Below, in pieces: positions 44,028 to 53,357 of a stretch of DNA of 64,000 bases (position 1 is the stretch's first letter; the number at the start of each line of letters is the position of its first letter). Source of the stretch: Bacteroidia bacterium (GTDB taxonomy: Bacteria; Bacteroidota; Bacteroidia; NS11-12g; UBA9320); contig JADLGN010000012.1 of NCBI GenBank assembly GCA_020849295.1, positions 30,268 through 94,267 of the forward strand, given 5' to 3'. Both the position numbers and the translations under genes were made by a program. The notes under the pieces are model-generated. The model ran no database searches, was not told the origin of the DNA, and was given only the letters and a program-made list of their open reading frames with translations.

Positions 44028-44452
44028 TTTTTTTCAAGAAAAAGACTTTTTAGGCAATTCCAAAGTCTTGCTTTTAAGTCTTGGCTATTATTTATTTTTA
44101 ATAAACCATCTGTTTTTAATAGTTTGTTTTTTTCTGTAAGAATAATTCTGTATTTGTTTTCTTCAGAAATATTATCATCCCAAATCAAAACTATTCCATT
44201 TTTCTTATAAATATTATTAATATCTGTTTCATTCAAAAAAACTAAGTCTAAATCAGAAATTTCAATTTTTATTGCACTTATTATTTTATTAAAAAATTCC
44301 TTTTCTTCTTCATTCATCTTATTGACAAATGCCATTGTTATTTTTTTTGTAGTTAAACTTTCTACATTATCTGTTTTAGTTGATAAATCATTTTTTTTTA
44401 ATAAATAAAAATTATCATATAACAAGCTTAATGATCCTTCTTCTATTTTCAT
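44024..44452 (-). CDS. Hypothetical 142-residue protein
   Basis: Cytoplasmic, no membrane segment, many Lys, Asn and Glu. The middle (LDLVFLNETDINNIYK, GIVLIWDD) and the end (L-K-A-R-L-W-N-C-L-K-S-L-F) look like an alpha/beta fold with a C-terminal helix. The end resembles small accessory subunits of Bacteroidota replication such as a psi-like protein, but this is a weak impression. Divergent from ilvE with 52 bp between starts. No function assigned. Confidence 0.6.
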   Translation of the reverse strand: MKIEEGSLSLLYDNFYLLKKNDLSTKTDNVESLTTKKITMAFVNKMNEEEKEFFNKIISAIKIEISDLDLVFLNETDINNIYKKNGIVLIWDDNISEENKYRIILTEKNKLLKTDGLLKINNSQDLKARLWNCLKSLFLEKN

Positions 44453-44504
44453 TTTTAGTTTTGAATTGATGCAAATTAATAAAGAAATTTGTACAAAATA
44501 ATTT

Positions 44505-45560
44505 ATGTCAATAAAAATAATTACATGTAAAAAATCAAGAATAGATAAAGTTGATTTTCAAAATTTATCTTTCGGAAAAGAATTTTCTGACCATATTTTT
44601 ATTACAGAGTTTGATGGCAAAAACTGGGTAAATAAAAGAATACAACCTTTTGAAGCAATACCCTTAAATATTACTTTATCTGCACTTCATTACGGTCAGT
44701 CAATTTTTGAAGGATTAAAAGCTTTCAGAGATATAAATAATCAAATACAAATTTTCAGACCAAAAGATAATTTTATAAGAATGAATAAAAGTGCAAATAG
44801 AATGTGTATGCAGGAAATCCCTGAAGATATTTTTTTTAGTGGTTTGGTTGAGCTTTGCAAAATTGACAATAAGTGGATTAGTAATATTCAAGGAAACTCA
44901 TATTATTTACGTCCATTAATGTTTGCCATCGATGATTCATTTGGGGTGCATGCTTCTGAAAATTATGTCTTTGCAATAATAGGTTGTGCAGTTGGTGCAT
45001 ACTATTCAAAAAATTTAAAATTAAAAGTAGAAACAGAATTTTCAAGAGCCTGCATTGGAGGTACAGGTTTTGCCAAAACTGCCGGTAACTATGCAGCATC
45101 TTTGCTGGCTACTAAAAAAGCCAACAAAGAAGGATATGACCAAATTTTGTGGACAGATGTTATAGAACATAAATATATAGAAGAATTAGGGTCTTCTAAT
45201 ATTTTTTTACTTTATGAAAATAAACTAATAACACCTAATTTAAGAGGTACCGTGCTTGATGGAATTACAAGAGATTCTGTTATTAAACTTGCAATAACTT
45301 TTGGATATAGTGTAGAAGAGCGTGTCATTTCAATAGATGAGATAATTCAATTGCATACATCAAATAAATTGATTGAAATATTTGCTACCGGAACAGCCGC
45401 TTCTGTAATTTCAATTAAAGAACTCTCTTATTATGGGCATTCTATAAATTTAGAAATAAAAGAAAATAATCTGGCTTCAAAACTTAAAAATAAACTTGAA
45501 GAAATTAAACTATCTAAAACAGATGATATTTTTAACTGGAACTTTCATGTTAAAATTTAG
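44505..45560 (+). CDS. ilvE: Branched-chain amino acid aminotransferase
   Basis: 351 residues, the longer (eukaryote-like) form of class IV PLP aminotransferases. Catalytic Lys K191 in GFAKTAGNYAASL. Also HYGQSIFEGLKAF, YYLRPLMFA, EELGSSNIFLL, and G-I-T-R-D-S-V with the PLP phosphate site G-T-A-A at F-A-T-G-T-A-A. It makes or degrades Leu, Ile and Val with 2-oxoglutarate as partner. Single gene here, not in an ilv operon. Lysine numbering counted from the ATG at 44505. Confidence 0.95.
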   Translation: MSIKIITCKKSRIDKVDFQNLSFGKEFSDHIFITEFDGKNWVNKRIQPFEAIPLNITLSALHYGQSIFEGLKAFRDINNQIQIFRPKDNFIRMNKSANRMCMQEIPEDIFFSGLVELCKIDNKWISNIQGNSYYLRPLMFAIDDSFGVHASENYVFAIIGCAVGAYYSKNLKLKVETEFSRACIGGTGFAKTAGNYAASLLATKKANKEGYDQILWTDVIEHKYIEELGSSNIFLLYENKLITPNLRGTVLDGITRDSVIKLAITFGYSVEERVISIDEIIQLHTSNKLIEIFATGTAASVISIKELSYYGHSINLEIKENNLASKLKNKLEEIKLSKTDDIFNWNFHVKI

Positions 45561-45595
45561 TTTTTTGTAAAATTAAAAACTAAGTAAAAAAGAAA

Positions 45596-45619
45596 CGGGG
45601 CAGTCTCTCGACTACCCCG
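45596..45619 (-). terminator. Strong hairpin, likely terminator for the minus-strand lipoprotein gene
   Basis: CGGGGCAGTC, 4-base loop, GACTACCCCG, one mismatch. Read leftwards it is followed by TTTCTTTTTT, so it suits the gene at 45742-46419, though 120 bp away. Read rightwards there is no T tract; instead a tiny 14-codon frame (ATG 45640, M-N-K-L-I-Q-T) resembles the cut-off start of a signal peptide, perhaps a relic. Confidence 0.55.
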
Positions 45620-45741
45620 CTACAAATTAACTAAACCTTATGAATAAACTGATTCAAACATATATCATTTTTTTAATATTTTGAAATACTTTTAAAAATT
45701 TATTTTTCTGTTAATATTTTAATTCAAAATAAATTTTAACT

Positions 45742-46419
45742 TTACTCTGTAAATTTAAGTAAACTCTTTGTAAATCTTACACCTATGGTATCATTTGCAG
45801 GTACATCAATATTTGTAGATTCGTGATAAATAATACCAATTCCACTACTATACACATTAGTCTTGATGTGATTTTGAACACTATTTACGGTACTATCCAT
45901 TCTTACTTTTATAGATTTTGTATATTTTTTATCAAATAAATTGAAATCAAAACCCAAAATTGAGTATTCAAATTCCTGATAATCGAGATTATTAAATTCG
46001 TTTCCATTCCAATAATATTTTAACGAAACAGGAAAAACCAGTTCGGTTGTTAATATATTATCTTCTTTATGTAAGACTTTATATTTTTCAATTTCATAAA
46101 AATGATACTTGACAAAATTCCATTTTAATGAATCATAAGAATGATATCGGGCAAATGTATAAACAGTTTTGATTGAATCTCCAAACTTATAAATAACATC
46201 TTCTTTAATATAAAAAACTTTTTTTTCGCCGCCCAATGGTGTTCCTTGATACCCTATTCTGAAAGAATCAGCCTTGTAAATAAATGACTGTCCTAATTTT
46301 ATCGGGAAATACTGATGTCCAATATCAGTAACTATAGGTTCGTATTTATTTTTCCGACAATTAGTAAATAATGCCATAGCAAATACTACAATAAAAAAAC
46401 TTTTTAAAACATTATTCAT
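45742..46419 (-). CDS. Lipoprotein of unknown function
   Basis: 225 residues from ATG 46419; a GTG two codons earlier is also possible. Signal peptide with F-T-N-C, the Cys at about residue 21, a weak lipobox. The beta-rich body includes QYFPIKLGQSFIYKADS, EFEYSILGFDFNLFDK and GIGIIYHESTNI, a pattern frequent in Bacteroidota outer-envelope lipoproteins of no known role. Divergent from folD, 118 bp between starts. Confidence 0.72.
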   Translation of the reverse strand: MNNVLKSFFIVVFAMALFTNCRKNKYEPIVTDIGHQYFPIKLGQSFIYKADSFRIGYQGTPLGGEKKVFYIKEDVIYKFGDSIKTVYTFARYHSYDSLKWNFVKYHFYEIEKYKVLHKEDNILTTELVFPVSLKYYWNGNEFNNLDYQEFEYSILGFDFNLFDKKYTKSIKVRMDSTVNSVQNHIKTNVYSSGIGIIYHESTNIDVPANDTIGVRFTKSLLKFTE

Positions 46420-46507
46420 CTTCACAAAATTAATATATGAAATTTACAAAAAATTAACCAAATAAAATAAAGCGTCTATAACTTTAGAATATAACGCTAA
46501 TATTTGA

Positions 46508-46515
46508 TAAATTTG
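46508..46515 (+). promoter_or_regulatory. -7 promoter box for folD
   Basis: TAAATTTG matches TAnnTTTG. The start would be near 46522, 16 bases before the ATG. The -33 element is poor (TTTAG about 20 bp upstream). Confidence 0.5.
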
Positions 46516-46537
46516 CACCTCGTTTTTTAAAAATAAA

Positions 46538-47431
46538 ATGCAAATACTCAACGGAAATCAGGTAGCAAAAATTATAAAAGAACAAATAAGCGAAAATGTC
46601 AAAAAACTAAACGAAAAAGGATATCGCAACCCTCATCTTACTGCTATTCTTGTAGGAAATGATGGTGCAAGCAAAACATACGTAAACAGTAAAGAAGCTG
46701 ATTGCAAGCAAGTAGGATTTAACTCCTCTGTTTTTAGATTTGAACAAGATATAACAGAAGATTTTTTAATTGAAAAAATAAAGGAAATTAATCAAAATCC
46801 TGAAATAGACGGGTTGATAGTTCAATTACCACTCCCCAAACATATTTCAGAATTAAAAGTTACCCAAACTATAAATCCTGAAAAAGATGTTGATGGGTTT
46901 CACAGTATGAATCTCGGGAAATTAATGAAAGGCGAAGATACTTTTATTCCTGCTACTCCTTTCGGTATTTTAATGATGCTCGAAATTTATAATATTAACA
47001 CATCAGGCAAACACTGCGTTGTGGTAGGAAGAAGTAATATAGTAGGAAGGCCTATGAGTATTTTGATGTCACAAAATTCAAAATTCGGAAACTGCACAGT
47101 TACAATTTGCCACAGCCGTACTCAAAATCTTGAAAAATACTTAAAAGAAGCAGATATTATAATAGCGGCACTTGGAAAACCTGAATTTGTAAAAGCAAAT
47201 ATGGTAAAAGAAGGTGCTATTGTAATTGATGTAGGAATTACAAGAGTTGAAGATAAAAATAATGAAAAAGGTTATGTACTAAAAGGCGACGTTGATTTTG
47301 AAAATGTAAAAAATGTTGTTTCTGCTATTACACCTGTTCCGGGTGGCGTAGGACCACTTACAAGGATAGGATTACTAAAAAATACTTATAAATCATATTT
47401 GAAATCTCAAAATATTGAAGGATTTGAATAA
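46538..47431 (+). CDS. folD: Methylene-THF dehydrogenase / cyclohydrolase
   Basis: 297 residues, usual length. Bifunctional enzyme of the one-carbon pool. Substrate region Y-V-N-S-K with the catalytic Lys, DGLIVQLPLPKHI, then PEKDVDGFH, VVVGRSNIVGRP of the NADP fold, I-C-H-S-R-T, and the closing ITPVPGGVGPLTR. Cytoplasmic. It supplies formyl and methylene folate for purines and for PanB at 24093. Its last 17 bases overlap the queE frame. Confidence 0.97.
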   Translation: MQILNGNQVAKIIKEQISENVKKLNEKGYRNPHLTAILVGNDGASKTYVNSKEADCKQVGFNSSVFRFEQDITEDFLIEKIKEINQNPEIDGLIVQLPLPKHISELKVTQTINPEKDVDGFHSMNLGKLMKGEDTFIPATPFGILMMLEIYNINTSGKHCVVVGRSNIVGRPMSILMSQNSKFGNCTVTICHSRTQNLEKYLKEADIIIAALGKPEFVKANMVKEGAIVIDVGITRVEDKNNEKGYVLKGDVDFENVKNVVSAITPVPGGVGPLTRIGLLKNTYKSYLKSQNIEGFE

Positions 47432-48029
47432 TAAATTTTATCCTTTATATGAGATAATTTACACAATACAAGGAGAGGGTTTTTTTGCCGGCACACCTGC
47501 TGTATTTGTAAGGCTTGGAGGATGTGATGTAGGATGTCATTGGTGTGATATTAAAAATAGCTGGGATAAAAATCTATATCCTCAAAAAAGCACAAAAGAA
47601 ATTATTAATGAAATAAAAAAATTTAATACCAAAACAGTAGTAATTACAGGTGGAGAACCTTTGATTTATGAATTAAGTGATTTAACCTGTTTTTTAAAAA
47701 ACGAAGGTTATAAAATTCATTTAGAAACATCAGGAGCATATCCACTTTCAGGTACTTTTGACTGGGTTTGCTTTTCACCAAAAAAGTTTAAAAAACCAGA
47801 TAATAATTTCGGCAAAAATGCAAATGAATTAAAGGTTGTAATATACAACAAAACTGATTTTGCTTGGGCTGAAGAAATTAAAAAAACTGTAAACTCTGAG
47901 TGTAAATTGTACCTTCAGCCAGAATGGGGCAAAAGAGAAAAAAACAACAAACTAATCATTGAATATATTAAAAAAAATACTGAGTGGAAAATTTCACTTC
48001 AAACCCATAAATACTTAGATATACCTTAA
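47415..48029 (+). CDS. queE: 7-carboxy-7-deazaguanine synthase (radical SAM)
   Basis: 204 residues. Radical-SAM cluster motif C-D-V-G-C-H-W-C (Cx3Cx2C), preceded by TIQGEGFFAGTPAVFVR and followed by TGGEPL. It turns carboxy-tetrahydropterin into CDG on the way to queuosine. There is no ATG: TTG at 47415 or TTG at 47424 must serve, both inside folD, so translation is probably coupled to folD's stop at 47431. No other queuosine gene is in the window. Confidence 0.92.
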   Translation: MKDLNNKFYPLYEIIYTIQGEGFFAGTPAVFVRLGGCDVGCHWCDIKNSWDKNLYPQKSTKEIINEIKKFNTKTVVITGGEPLIYELSDLTCFLKNEGYKIHLETSGAYPLSGTFDWVCFSPKKFKKPDNNFGKNANELKVVIYNKTDFAWAEEIKKTVNSECKLYLQPEWGKREKNNKLIIEYIKKNTEWKISLQTHKYLDIP

Positions 48030-48057
48030 AATTATTATTTAAAAGAAAAATAAAATT

Positions 48058-49143
48058 ATGTCATTACAATGTGGAATAGTAGGACTACCTAATGTAGGCA
48101 AATCAACACTTTTCAACTGTCTTTCTTCGGCAAAAGCAACTGCAGCTAATTTTCCTTTCTGCACAATAGAGCCAAATATAGGTACAATTACAGTTCCTGA
48201 TGAACGTCTTTTTGAGTTAGAAAAACTGGTTAATCCTGAAAAGGTAATACCAACAACTATTGAAATTGTAGATATAGCTGGACTTGTAAAAGGTGCAAGC
48301 AAAGGCGAAGGATTGGGCAATCAGTTTTTGGGTAATATTAGAAATACCGATGCAATTATTCATGTTTTACGTTGTTTTGACGATAATAATGTAATTCATG
48401 TTGATGGAAGTGTAAATCCTGTTCGTGACAAAGAAATAATAGACACCGAACTTCAAATAAAAGACCTTGAAACTGTTGATGCTAAACTATCAAAAATTTC
48501 AAAAGCTACAGATGTTCAATCAAAAAAAACTTCTGAAATTCTTAAACAGGTAAAAAAGCATTTAGAAACCGGGCAAAACATAAGAACCATGCAATTTAAT
48601 GAGGTTGAAAAAGAAATTATTAAAGAATTTCAATTTCTTACTGCCAAACCTGTACTTTACGTTTGTAATGTTGATGAGAAAAGTGCGGTAATCGGTAATA
48701 ATTACACTTTACAAATTCAAGAAATTGCCGCTAATGAAAATGCTCAGTTTATGATAATATGTGCAAAAACAGAAGCAGAAATAGCCGAACTTGACCGTGA
48801 AGATCAAATTTTATTTTTAAACGAATTAGGTCTTTCACAAAGTGGAGTGGGCAGATTAATTAATTCAGCTTATAAACTGCTCAATTACATAACTTATTTT
48901 ACAGCAGGGAAAAAGGAAGTTAGAGCATGGACAATTACGCTTGAAACCAAAGCACCGCAAGCTGCAGGTGTTATTCATACTGATTTCGAAAAAGGATTTA
49001 TAAGAGCCGAGGTTATACATTTTGCTGATTTTATCAAATACAAATCAGAATCTGCTTGTCGTGACAATGGAAAACTTAATATAGAAGGAAAAGATTATAC
49101 AGTTCAAGATGGTGATATTATGCATTTCCGATTCAATGTTTAA
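48058..49143 (+). CDS. ychF: Ribosome-binding ATPase YchF (Obg-family)
   Basis: 361 residues, full length. P-loop GLPNVGKSTLFN, switch DIAGLVKGASKGEGLG (the Leu where Ras has Gln), N-V-D-E of the altered G4 that favours ATP, a coiled insertion at about 130-180, and the TGS domain at the end (FTAGKKEVRAWT, DYTVQDGDIMHFRF). It binds ribosomes and is linked to stress responses. It follows queE by 28 bp. Confidence 0.97.
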   Translation: MSLQCGIVGLPNVGKSTLFNCLSSAKATAANFPFCTIEPNIGTITVPDERLFELEKLVNPEKVIPTTIEIVDIAGLVKGASKGEGLGNQFLGNIRNTDAIIHVLRCFDDNNVIHVDGSVNPVRDKEIIDTELQIKDLETVDAKLSKISKATDVQSKKTSEILKQVKKHLETGQNIRTMQFNEVEKEIIKEFQFLTAKPVLYVCNVDEKSAVIGNNYTLQIQEIAANENAQFMIICAKTEAEIAELDREDQILFLNELGLSQSGVGRLINSAYKLLNYITYFTAGKKEVRAWTITLETKAPQAAGVIHTDFEKGFIRAEVIHFADFIKYKSESACRDNGKLNIEGKDYTVQDGDIMHFRFNV

Positions 49144-49248
49144 TTCATTTAATTTTCAAAAATCAATCAAATTCTTGTAAAAAATCAGAATCCATTATCT
49201 TTTGAACAATAAACAATAGATATTTCATTATATAATTGTATTACAAAA

Positions 49249-50469
49249 ATGAATACTTCAAAAAATATAAATTTTATTGCTTTTGATGTACCATACCCTG
49301 CCAATTACGGAGGTGTCATTGATATTTTTTATAAAATTACCGAATTAAAAAAACTGGGTTATAATATTTATTTGCATTGTTTTCAATATGGAAGGAAAAA
49401 ATCTGAAATTCTAAAACAACATTGTAAAAAAGTACATTATTATCCACGTAAAACCTTCAAAAATCTTTTAATTGGTGATATCCCTTATATAGTTGCATCA
49501 AGGCAAAACGATGATTTGCTTTATAATCTTAATCAAAATAGTTATCCGATATTATTTGAAGGATTGCACACTACTTTTTTAATAAAACATCAAGCTCTAA
49601 AACACAGATTTAAAATTGTAAGAACTCATAATATAGAGCATGATTACTACAAACATCTTGAATTGGCTGAAAAAAATTTTTTCAAAAAATATTTTTTCAA
49701 AATTGAAGCCGAAAGATTAAAAAAATATCAAAATATTTTGCGTTATGCAGATTTGATTTGTGCTATCTCACCTTCCGATTTTCAGTATTTTAATAAAAAA
49801 TTTGGTAAAACTATTTATCTGCCTGCATTTCATAGTAATGAAGAAGTAAAAATAAAAATCGGCAAAGGAAATTATGTATTATATCATGGAAATCTATCAG
49901 TAGCAGAAAATCATCAGGCAGCTATGTTATTGGTAAATGAAGTATTTTCAAAAATTACTTTACCATTGATAATTGCAGGCTCAAATCCCAAAAAAGAACT
50001 TAAACAAGCAATAGATAAATTTAAAAATATAGAATTAAAAGCAGGCGAAAGTGTTGAAAGTATTAATAATTTAATTTCAAATGCACAGATTAATCTTCTT
50101 TATACCAAGCAAGATACAGGTATTAAATTAAAACTTTTGAATTCTTTATTTTTAGGAAGACATTGTATTGCAAACAGCAAAATGACAGATAATACAGGAC
50201 TTGAAATATTATGTTTTAATGCTGATACTCCCGAAAAAATTATTGAATTGGTAAATAAATATTTCAACGTATTGTATAGTGACAATGAAGTAAAAAAGAG
50301 AACCGAATTTTTTAAGAATAATTTCAGGAATAAAAATTCTGCTCAAATATTAGATGAAATATTGTCAAATAACGTACTTCCAGAAAATATAAAACTAAAC
50401 TCACAAACTGCCACAAAAAAATCAAAATTAAAAAGTCTAAATACTATTTTAAACGTATTAGCTATCTGA
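49249..50469 (+). CDS. GT4-like glycosyltransferase
   Basis: 406 residues, no signal peptide. The N-terminal Rossmann part begins F-D-V-P-Y-P-A-N-Y-G-G-V, the usual GT-B nucleotide-sugar entry; R-T-H-N-I-E-H-D-Y follows, and the second half has LYHGNLSVAENHQAA, LIIAGSNP, and a donor-site region where Glu is expected around TGIKLKLLNSLFLG. The canonical E-x7-E is weak (T-G-I-K-L-K-L-L). Probably glycan or lipid glycosylation; acceptor unknown. Not in a polysaccharide cluster. C-terminal 30 residues are polar and variable. Confidence 0.78.
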   Translation: MNTSKNINFIAFDVPYPANYGGVIDIFYKITELKKLGYNIYLHCFQYGRKKSEILKQHCKKVHYYPRKTFKNLLIGDIPYIVASRQNDDLLYNLNQNSYPILFEGLHTTFLIKHQALKHRFKIVRTHNIEHDYYKHLELAEKNFFKKYFFKIEAERLKKYQNILRYADLICAISPSDFQYFNKKFGKTIYLPAFHSNEEVKIKIGKGNYVLYHGNLSVAENHQAAMLLVNEVFSKITLPLIIAGSNPKKELKQAIDKFKNIELKAGESVESINNLISNAQINLLYTKQDTGIKLKLLNSLFLGRHCIANSKMTDNTGLEILCFNADTPEKIIELVNKYFNVLYSDNEVKKRTEFFKNNFRNKNSAQILDEILSNNVLPENIKLNSQTATKKSKLKSLNTILNVLAI

Positions 50470-50582
50470 AAATTTAATTCTTGATTTATCAAAAATTAGT
50501 TATTAAGTTTGGAGAATAATTGAAAAAATTACCTTTTTTAAATTATTAATTTTTTTAAAATTTTCACTTAAACAAAAAAACT

Positions 50583-50966
50583 ATGGCAGCAGAAAAAAAA
50601 ATCTACGAACTACACCATGAAAATCAAGAATGGCTAAAAAAACTTTCATTTTACAAAGATGAGCTTAAAATTTATCAAAAAAGAATTGAAGAAATAGCTC
50701 CTCTTAACACAGCTAAGGATTTTCAAGCAATGGTTGACCATTATCAAAACCAGTTTTACATACACCTCGACAGAATAAACAGCCTAAAACACGAGATAAA
50801 AAATGATGAAAAAACAATTGAAGGCTCTGTAGTAAATAATTCTGTAGCAGTTGACCACCGCAGTATGCCCGACCACGAATCACAAAGGGAAAAAATTGAA
50901 AGATTTGAAGAAATTTTTGCTTCATTAAAAGAAGAATTCAATTCTTTTCTATCAAAATATTTATAA
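50583..50966 (+). CDS. Hypothetical coiled-coil protein
   Basis: 127 residues, almost wholly helical and charged: KIYELHHENQEWLKKLSFYK then LKIYQKRIEEI and FEEIFASLKEEFNSF. A short Pro/Asp/His linker (DHRSMPDHE) near residue 92 divides two coils. No signal peptide. Unknown function. A strong terminator follows 26 bp after the stop. Confidence 0.68.
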   Translation: MAAEKKIYELHHENQEWLKKLSFYKDELKIYQKRIEEIAPLNTAKDFQAMVDHYQNQFYIHLDRINSLKHEIKNDEKTIEGSVVNNSVAVDHRSMPDHESQREKIERFEEIFASLKEEFNSFLSKYL

Positions 50967-50991
50967 TAAAGTCAATTACAAAATATTTTAT

Positions 50992-51026
50992 AAAACACTT
51001 ACAAGTATTTTGTAAGTGTTTTTTTT
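50992..51026 (+). terminator. Bidirectional intrinsic terminator between convergent genes
   Basis: AAAACACTTACAA, 5-base loop, TTGTAAGTGTTTT and further T. It serves the coiled-coil gene on the plus strand, and its right arm abuts the stop of the minus-strand GHMP kinase at 51025, so the same hairpin can end both messages. Confidence 0.9.
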
Positions 51027-51954
51027 AATAAGAAATTATCAAATCGTTCCAAGATTTTACTGTATTATATCCATTTAAAGGGAAATAATTTAAAGCATCT
51101 TTGCGTGTAGCAAGAACAAAATCTCCACCCCAGGCGCCAAGAGACTTAATGGCTCCTTGATAATCATTAAAGTGTTGTTCCTTAATTGCCTTAGTTCTCA
51201 AAACTTTTGACATTATATTTTCATGTTCTGCAATTAAATTTTCAAATTCTTCTAATTTTTTGCATTTAGTCATTTGCAATGTGATTTCGCTTATTTTATT
51301 AAGAGTTTTATTGTCCCAATACTTATTTTGTTCAAATTTTAAAATTTCATTATCACTTTTTTGTTTTTTATTTAAATGGACGAAAAATATTTCGTTTGCA
51401 AAAGGTGGTAAAAACTTTATAGTTTCTATTTTGGGTTTACCTGCATCAAGTTGATAAATTAAAGGCTTTTGCTCTATTGCTACAGCAATATCATAAGCAC
51501 TTCCTTTTAATGAATCAAAAAAAAGCAAAAATGGATTTATTTTAAACCAATTTGCCACATTACAAATAAGTGTACTACTGCTCCCAAGTCCCCAATCTAT
51601 TGGAAATTGAAGTGTTGTAGAAATTAAATAATCGGTATTATTATTCAAAAAAAACGGATTCAACCTTATTGCATTTTCTAAGATTTTTTTTAGTAAAATT
51701 ATTCTTGTATCATCTGCTGCCAATCTATTTGTTGATTTTAAAAGATTATTAACAGTTAATATAAATGAAGTTTCTAACCAAATGCTTTTGTCAGATTTGT
51801 ATGCTACCCATAAAATTTTACCTGAGCCATTTTTTGATTCTACTTCTAATGTTTGACCATATTTTGTAGGCAATGCAAAAGCTTTAGCTCCATTTAAAAT
51901 AAGATATTCGCCACTTATCAGTAATTTACCACAACAGTAAAAAATACTTTTCAT
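51025..51954 (-). CDS. GHMP kinase, mevalonate-pathway type
   Basis: 309 residues from ATG 51954. Begins GKLLISGEYLILNGAKAFA, the usual substrate strand of mevalonate and phosphomevalonate kinases. The ATP loop is present as D-W-G-L-G-S-S-S-T, with S-A-Y-D-I-A-V-A later and a C-terminal S-L-G-A-W-G-G-D-F loop. It follows the HMG-CoA reductase gene by 34 bp, so it probably phosphorylates mevalonate or its monophosphate. Which of the two cannot be decided. The remaining pathway genes are not in the window. Confidence 0.82.
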   Translation of the reverse strand: MKSIFYCCGKLLISGEYLILNGAKAFALPTKYGQTLEVESKNGSGKILWVAYKSDKSIWLETSFILTVNNLLKSTNRLAADDTRIILLKKILENAIRLNPFFLNNNTDYLISTTLQFPIDWGLGSSSTLICNVANWFKINPFLLFFDSLKGSAYDIAVAIEQKPLIYQLDAGKPKIETIKFLPPFANEIFFVHLNKKQKSDNEILKFEQNKYWDNKTLNKISEITLQMTKCKKLEEFENLIAEHENIMSKVLRTKAIKEQHFNDYQGAIKSLGAWGGDFVLATRKDALNYFPLNGYNTVKSWNDLIISY

Positions 51955-51988
51955 CAAATATTTTACATTTAAAAAAAATTAATATTAG

Positions 51989-53341
51989 CTATTTCTTATT
52001 TATTCTTAATGTTGCAAGGTTTTCAATGCCTCTTATTTTACAAAAAATTTCGATTGTAGAATAGTAAGTTGGCACTTTATCTTTAAAATATTCAATAATT
52101 TTTAATTTTTCTTCTTCACTTGCTTCAAGTTGGTTTAATATATTAAGCAAATGCATTTTCATGTGACCTTTTTGAATTCCAGAAGTTACGAGGCTGCGCA
52201 AAGCAGAAAAATTTTGAGCTAACCCTGCAGCAGCAACTATACCCATTAGTTCACTTGCTTTAGGATTGCCAAGAAGTTCATGCGAAAATTTTACCATTGG
52301 ATGTAATGATGTAATTCCGCCTACTGTACCTAGAGAAAGTGGAATTTCAATCCAAAATTTGAAATTTCCGTCACTTATATCAACATGTGTCAGACTGCTG
52401 TATTTGCCATTTCGCGATGCATAAGCATGAACTGAAGCTTCTATTGCTCTAAAATCATTACCTGTTGCAATTGCTATTGCATCTACCCCATTCATTATTC
52501 CTTTGTTGTGTGTTACAGCTCTATATGGTTCTACTTCGGCTATTCTCACTGCCGTTTTAAACTTTGAAGCAAATTCTGCAGGATTTATTTCTTTATCAAC
52601 ATGCAATTCATCTATTGTGCAATTAACTTCACTTCTTACTATGCACTGTGGTGTATAATTGCTAAGGATGCACATTATAACATTAACATTATTTTCAGTA
52701 AGGTTACTTGCAAACAATTCGTTTTTAAAACATTTAGATATTTCTTCAAGTACGGTATTTATAAAATTTGCTCCCATACTGTCACATGTTTCAAATGTTA
52801 CCTCAATCTGATAGTAGTTTTTTTCAAGCTCGGTTTTGTCAATTATTGAAAATTCTTTTATTCCTCCTCCACGCAAACGCATATTTTGAGTTATTCTTTC
52901 AGTTGACTGTAACAGTTTAGATTTTATTGATTTGAAAAATTTATTTAAATCATCAAAACTATTGCCTTCCCATAAAAAATGAATATGTCCGATTTTGGTA
53001 GTTGAAATTACAGTAGATTTAAAACCTCCTTTATTAAGCCAAAAATTTGCTGCTTTTGAAGATGCCGCCACTACCGAACTCTCTTCTATGGCAAGCGGCA
53101 AGCAATAAAGTTTATTATTGATTAAAAAATTTGGTGCTATGCCATAAGGTAAATAAAAATTACTAAGAGAATTTTCAATAAATTCATCATGTAGCTTTTG
53201 AATATCGGCATTGCTATGCCAATAGCTTTTTAATGTATTTAATGATTTTTCGGCATTATCAAAGTAATTATAAATTATCCACTCTATTTTGGCTGCTTTA
53301 CTAAGTTTACTAAAACCTTCGATTGGATTTTTTTTTGTCAT
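51989..53341 (-). CDS. Hydroxymethylglutaryl-CoA reductase, class II-like
   Basis: 450 residues, soluble, no membrane domain. Catalytic set visible: Glu in A-I-E-E-S-S-V-V-A-A (86/87), Lys in V-T-H-N-K-G-I-M-N-G, Asp in A-T-G-N-D-F-R-A, and His in Q-K-G-H-M-K-M-H. HMG-binding C-D-S-M-G-A-N-F-I-N-T. It reduces HMG-CoA to mevalonate, the committed step of isoprenoid synthesis. Paired with the GHMP kinase; together they show this organism uses the mevalonate rather than only the MEP route. Confidence 0.95.
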   Translation of the reverse strand: MTKKNPIEGFSKLSKAAKIEWIIYNYFDNAEKSLNTLKSYWHSNADIQKLHDEFIENSLSNFYLPYGIAPNFLINNKLYCLPLAIEESSVVAASSKAANFWLNKGGFKSTVISTTKIGHIHFLWEGNSFDDLNKFFKSIKSKLLQSTERITQNMRLRGGGIKEFSIIDKTELEKNYYQIEVTFETCDSMGANFINTVLEEISKCFKNELFASNLTENNVNVIMCILSNYTPQCIVRSEVNCTIDELHVDKEINPAEFASKFKTAVRIAEVEPYRAVTHNKGIMNGVDAIAIATGNDFRAIEASVHAYASRNGKYSSLTHVDISDGNFKFWIEIPLSLGTVGGITSLHPMVKFSHELLGNPKASELMGIVAAAGLAQNFSALRSLVTSGIQKGHMKMHLLNILNQLEASEEEKLKIIEYFKDKVPTYYSTIEIFCKIRGIENLATLRINKK

Positions 53342-53357
53342 TTATTATCTTTTTATA

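Noticed and set aside
45596..45619. Riboswitch upstream of a plus-strand gene
   Set aside because: No plus-strand gene follows and no known aptamer core is visible; a minus-strand terminator explains the stem better.
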